DNA of 6,405 bases from Deltaproteobacteria bacterium (GTDB lineage: Bacteria > Myxococcota > Polyangia > Polyangiales > B10-G4): NCBI GenBank assembly GCA_019312705.1, contig JAFDCW010000275.1, positions 1 to 6,405 of the forward strand, read 5' to 3'. How positions within the stretch are numbered: position 1 is the first letter of the stretch; every line of letters starts with the position of its first letter. This document shows, in pieces, positions 3,554 to 6,405 of the stretch. The notes below the pieces were generated by a model, which had not been told where the DNA came from, ran no database searches, and saw only the letters and a list, made by a program, of their open reading frames with translations. The translations under genes and the position numbers were made by a program.

Positions 3554-6196
3554 CTACCGCACGAAGAACACCGGGTTCGTCACCCCGAACGGCCGGTGGT
3601 CCGGGTACACCGGGCTCAGAGTCGAATCGCGCCCATCCGCGACCACGATCGCCCAAGACCCCGTCGCCCCTGCCGCCACCGCGACGGAAACGTCCTCCGA
3701 GAAGCGAATGGTCGGGTCCATCGCATCCCGGGTGCTCTCGTCGAGGACGATGGTCTCGGTGAACTCCCCGTCGACGAAGATGCGCAGGCGGTCGAGGTCG
3801 ACGAAGGACGGCGCGCGCACGGTGACGTTCATCGTGGTCCGGTCTCCGGCGCTGGTCACCGTGTCGCCGGGGCCTTCGCCGCCGGGGCCCGCGACATCGA
3901 TGTAGGCGCCGCCGTCGATGACCGCGTGGCCGGCGAGCAACGTGTCGCGGATGAGCGCGGCGCCGCCGCCGGCCCGGAGCGCCGTAGCGTCGTCGAGGCC
4001 GACCTCGAGGCAGGTGCGCGGGTAGCCGGGAGGCTGGTCGGCGATCTGATGGCTGTCCGACGCGCCGGTGGCGAAGATGCGGCGCCCGGCGTTCAAGAAC
4101 GAGAACCAATCATCGACGGTGCCGCCGACGTTGGCGTCGAAGTCGGACTCGTTGAAGACCTCGATCGCGTCGAAGCTCTCCGACCACAGCTCCGGCACGC
4201 CGACCATGCCGGTCAGAGGATCGTATCCGACGCGGTCGAAGTACGCGCCTTCGCCCATGAGCCCGCCGAAGGTTCGGCCGTGGTTGACGATGACGATGGG
4301 TGAGCCGTGCACGCCCGACCGACCATGGGCGTCATCGAAGGCTTCTTGCGGGGTCCGCCCTGACCACTCGATCGCGCCGTCGTTCCGGAGCGCCGGGTCT
4401 GGGTCGAGGGGGAAGATCCCGAAGTGACCGAAGTCGAAGGTGGTCAACTCCAGCGACGAGATGCCGTAGGCCCAACCTTCGAGGCCGAGGGCCCGGATGG
4501 TCGGCTCGAAATCACCGATCCATTCGTGGTCGGAACGCACGGCGATCTCCACGCCGTCCCCGGCCAGCCCGCGCATCTTGTAGAGCACCGGGTCGCTCGT
4601 ATCGAAAGAGCGTTGGGTGTGAACGTGGAAGTCACCGCAGAGCACCCCCGGCGTGTCGACGACGTGCTCCATCCGCACCGGTACCTCGGTGGTCGCGCCG
4701 GCGGTCACGTCGACCGCCGCGCTGACGAGCTCCCACTCGAAGCCTCGGGAGACGTAGACGATGTGACGTCCCGGCGGTGCGGGAAGGGTCATCTCGCCAT
4801 CGGTTTGAAAGGCCACGTGCAGGCGTCCCGCGACGATGGGGGTCTCTCCGAAATTCTCCGGGGGGGTCGGGAGTTCGCCCTCGGGCACGACCTGAACGCG
4901 GACGGGCAGCCCGGCGCCGGTGTCGTCATTGGTCGCGACCACGTGAATCCATCCGGCATCCGGGAGGGTGAGGGCGACGGTCTCGGCGGCGGCATCGAGG
5001 GGCACGGCCGTCGCAACGGGATGACCGCGGCGCCAGGGCGTGAGGGCGACCTCTTGGGCCGGGAGGTGAAGGGTGAACGCCCCCGCCGCGTCGGTCAGGG
5101 CGCGGGTCACGTGGCCCCCAGTATCGTCGGTCGCGTGAACTCGGACGCCGGGTGCAGGCGTACCGTCAGCGGAGGACACGGTGCCGGTGACCTCTCGGAG
5201 CGCGGCGCCCTCGGTTCGGGCGATCGCCGCCCGGAGGCCGTCGATGCCCGGGCCACCCACGTGCATGTGCGCGTAGGAGAGGGTCATCTCGCCGCAGGCG
5301 CCGACGGTGAACGACTCGGACTGAAAGAGCGATGCGTTTGCGAGCGCGAGGGTCGGGGCGATGGCGCCGTTCGGGCTCGAGAGCGCGTAGCTCGTGGCGT
5401 CGTCGTCGTCGTAGGCGATGTAGTCCACAGGCTCGATGCCCGTCGCGAAGCCCGCGCCCCCGGGGTGCCACTCGGGCATGCGGGGGCTCTGGAAGAAGGC
5501 GAAGAGCGGGATGATGACCGGGGTATCGTAGGTCCGCGTCGAGGCGAGGGAGAGGCGCAGTTCGACGTGCTCGGCGCCGGGCTCGAGGACCCAGTCGATG
5601 GCGGTCACCAGGTCGCCGAACTCGGCCGAGAGGAGCACGCCGGCGAGCGGGGCGAGGAAGGGGAGGACCTCGAGGGGGCCCGTCGCGCGCACGATGGCGG
5701 CGCCCCCGTCAGAGCCATCGGCGATGACGCTCACGCTCTCGGTAGCCATGGTGAAGCGTCCGAGCAGCACCACCATCTCGCCGAAGTCCGCCGGTCTGGC
5801 GGGGGCGCCGCCTTCCATGACCGCGGCGCCGATGGGCCGACCGCCCCAGGGGTCGAGGTGGTCTGAAGCGCCGACGTCTTCGATCACTACCGCGATGTGT
5901 TCGTTGGCCAGCACGAAGTCGTCGGCACGCACGACGCCGAGCCCAGTCGGATCCGCGGGCCAGGCCCCCTCCGCGAGGCGTCCCGCCCGCGCTTCGCCCG
6001 GGGCGACGCTGAGGGGGTCGACGTGGCCCATCCGGTCGCCTGCTTCGAAGGTGAAAGTGTCGGTGCAGGGCGGGGGTGGGGCGCTGTCGGGGGCCGCATC
6101 GCCGCCCGCGTCGCTCACATTCGAGCTGTCATCGCCGCAGCCCGTGACGGCCGTCATGGCAAACGCGACAGCAGTCGCGAAAAGCAAAGAACGCAT
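3554..6196 (-). CDS. Large lipoprotein with carboxypeptidase-regulatory-like domain(s) and C-terminal CehA/McbA-type PHP metallohydrolase domain
   Basis: The 880-residue protein begins with a lipoprotein signal (MRSLLFATAVAFAMTAVTGC, lipobox VTGC, Cys20) and a D/A/P-rich linker (21-44). The frame is open upstream to ATG 6328, but the lipobox places the start at 6196. Residues 45-330 are beta-rich with no family I recognise. About 334-412 (EVTGTVSSADGTPAPGVRVHA) is a carboxypeptidase-regulatory-like beta-sandwich, and 415-510 looks like another sandwich. From 518 a PHP domain shows the metal ligand set: H524-x-H526 in GDFHVHTQRS, D556/H557 in VRSDHEWI, H591 in GHFGIF, H639 in VNHGRT, and D714-x-H716 in GASDSH. 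The end, 760-880, is beta-rich. PHP proteins bind up to three metals and hydrolyse esters or phosphoesters; CehA and McbA hydrolyse carbaryl, but the natural substrate here is unknown. Lipidation implies the envelope, probably outer membrane. It leads an apparent operon with signal peptidase I and RDD. Confidence 0.88.
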   Translation of the reverse strand: MRSLLFATAVAFAMTAVTGCGDDSSNVSDAGGDAAPDSAPPPPCTDTFTFEAGDRMGHVDPLSVAPGEARAGRLAEGAWPADPTGLGVVRADDFVLANEHIAVVIEDVGASDHLDPWGGRPIGAAVMEGGAPARPADFGEMVVLLGRFTMATESVSVIADGSDGGAAIVRATGPLEVLPFLAPLAGVLLSAEFGDLVTAIDWVLEPGAEHVELRLSLASTRTYDTPVIIPLFAFFQSPRMPEWHPGGAGFATGIEPVDYIAYDDDDATSYALSSPNGAIAPTLALANASLFQSESFTVGACGEMTLSYAHMHVGGPGIDGLRAAIARTEGAALREVTGTVSSADGTPAPGVRVHATDDTGGHVTRALTDAAGAFTLHLPAQEVALTPWRRGHPVATAVPLDAAAETVALTLPDAGWIHVVATNDDTGAGLPVRVQVVPEGELPTPPENFGETPIVAGRLHVAFQTDGEMTLPAPPGRHIVYVSRGFEWELVSAAVDVTAGATTEVPVRMEHVVDTPGVLCGDFHVHTQRSFDTSDPVLYKMRGLAGDGVEIAVRSDHEWIGDFEPTIRALGLEGWAYGISSLELTTFDFGHFGIFPLDPDPALRNDGAIEWSGRTPQEAFDDAHGRSGVHGSPIVIVNHGRTFGGLMGEGAYFDRVGYDPLTGMVGVPELWSESFDAIEVFNESDFDANVGGTVDDWFSFLNAGRRIFATGASDSHQIADQPPGYPRTCLEVGLDDATALRAGGGAALIRDTLLAGHAVIDGGAYIDVAGPGGEGPGDTVTSAGDRTTMNVTVRAPSFVDLDRLRIFVDGEFTETIVLDESTRDAMDPTIRFSEDVSVAVAAGATGSWAIVVADGRDSTLSPVYPDHRPFGVTNPVFFVR

Positions 6197-6202
6197 GGGC
6201 CA

Positions 6203-6211
6203 ACGATAGCA
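6203..6211 (-). promoter_or_regulatory. Possible extended -10 element for the lipoprotein operon
   Basis: TGCTATCGT on the minus strand fits an extended -10 (TGn plus TATCGT, 4 of 6). No good -35 lies at 16-18 bp. The predicted start would fall at about the ATG (6196), and there is no Shine-Dalgarno sequence, so a leaderless transcript is possible, as for the ferredoxin. Evidence is thin. Confidence 0.25.
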
Positions 6212-6223
6212 GAGACGCTCGGG

Positions 6224-6246
6224 GGCGCCCTCAACAAGAAGGCGCC
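6224..6246. repeat. GGCGCC pair, inverted repeat with 11-nt spacer
   Basis: GGCGCC at 6224-6229 and 6241-6246 can pair around an 11-base spacer; a third GGCGCC lies at 6310-6315. Each is itself palindromic. It lies just upstream of the lipoprotein start and could form a hairpin in either strand; in such GC-rich DNA chance is a real alternative. Confidence 0.35.
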
Positions 6247-6269
6247 ACGAAGGGCGGCCCGAGGCGGCA

Positions 6270-6286
6270 GCGCGACGCAGTCGCGC
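6270..6286. repeat. 7-bp perfect inverted repeat with 3-nt loop upstream of the lipoprotein gene
   Basis: GCGCGAC and GTCGCGC pair exactly around GCA. Placed 74 bases upstream of the lipoprotein ATG, it could be an operator, or a terminator stem for a neighbouring gene; there is no T-tract. Confidence 0.4.
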
Positions 6287-6327
6287 CGAGCCGACAGGCC
6301 GACCGTAGTGGCGCCGGTAGTGCCGCA

Positions 6328-6405
6328 CCGTTCCCGTTCCCGTTCCCGTTCCCGTTCCCGTTCCCGTTCCCGTTCCCGTTCCCGTTCCCGTTCCCGTTCC
6401 CGTTC
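6328..6405. repeat. Hexanucleotide tandem array (TTCCCG)n, about 12.5 perfect units, running off the window
   Basis: From 6331 to 6405 the sequence is an uninterrupted TTCCCG repeat: 12 full units plus TTC, with a CCG half-unit before it (6328-6330). No unit is altered. All six frames are free of stops; they would encode Phe-Pro, Ser-Arg or Pro-Val on plus and Arg-Glu, Gly-Asn or Gly-Thr on minus. The array starts about 135 bp upstream of the lipoprotein start. Its perfection suggests slippage-prone, recently expanded DNA. True length is unknown because the window ends inside it, and this may be an assembly break. Confidence 0.95.

Noticed and set aside
3516..4109. Minus-strand open frame of 197 codons at the lipoprotein 3' end
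   Set aside because: Extremely Arg-rich off-frame reading of the PHP domain.
5398..5412. GTC triplet run as a microsatellite
   Set aside because: Simply encodes an Asp run (263-266) in the lipoprotein; too short to call a repeat element.
4424..5866. Long plus-strand open frame (480 codons) antisense to the lipoprotein gene
   Set aside because: It mirrors a confidently identified minus-strand gene in GC-rich DNA, is rich in Gly/Arg/Glu/His without any domain, and has no ribosome binding site.
6197..6328. Start of the lipoprotein at ATG 6328
   Set aside because: The extra 44 residues are Arg-rich and would bury a perfect lipoprotein signal peptide.
6328..6405. Hexamer array as a CRISPR array
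   Set aside because: There are no spacers; it is a pure tandem repeat.

Overview
The window is high-GC DNA (about two thirds G+C by eye) that reads like a chromosome segment from a myxobacterium-type organism (Myxococcota, possibly an uncultured relative of Sandaracinus/Polyangia). That assignment is inference. It rests on the GC-rich codon use, a lipoprotein with an Asp/Ala/Gly/Pro-rich linker of the kind common in that phylum, and a long hexanucleotide array. No rRNA or tRNA genes, IS elements or CRISPR arrays were seen.

Layout, left to right. (1) 1-137, plus strand: C-terminal end of a small helix-turn-helix protein of the excisionase/MerR-like type, cut by the window edge. (2) 1060-193, minus strand: an apparent two-gene unit, a thioredoxin-fold [2Fe-2S] ferredoxin followed by an unidentified protein with a hydrophobic N-terminus. 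The second gene looks frameshifted: its hydrophobic leader is open in the right frame but has no start codon there. (3) 1061-1151: a divergent control region. A Fur-box-like 19-mer (13 of 19 matches to the classical consensus) sits on the -35 element of a good sigma-70 promoter facing the ferredoxin, with a perfect 13-nt palindrome over the -10. The start codon lies so close to the -10 that the ferredoxin mRNA is predicted to be leaderless. (4) 1152-1865 and 1957-2295, plus strand: a glutathione-S-transferase-fold protein with a CPFC motif, then an alkyltransferase-like DNA-damage sensor (ATL) in which the MGMT cysteine is replaced by tryptophan (PWQRV). (5) 6196-2325, minus strand: an apparent three-gene operon of an 880-residue lipoprotein with a C-terminal PHP (CehA/McbA-type) metallohydrolase domain, signal peptidase I (12 bp later), and an RDD membrane protein whose ATG overlaps the peptidase stop (ATGA). 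(6) 6197-6405: a short upstream region with GC-rich inverted repeats, ending in about 12.5 copies of the hexamer TTCCCG that run off the window.

Working picture: the left half holds a probably iron-regulated [2Fe-2S] unit facing a thiol/alkylation-stress pair (GST fold, ATL). The right half is a cell-envelope unit: a surface hydrolase, the peptidase that releases secreted proteins, and a small membrane protein. Nothing here forms a clearly new defence or mobile system. The points most worth a second look are the Fur/leaderless promoter, the probable frameshift, the large lipoprotein's uncharacterised N-terminal half, and the hexamer array.
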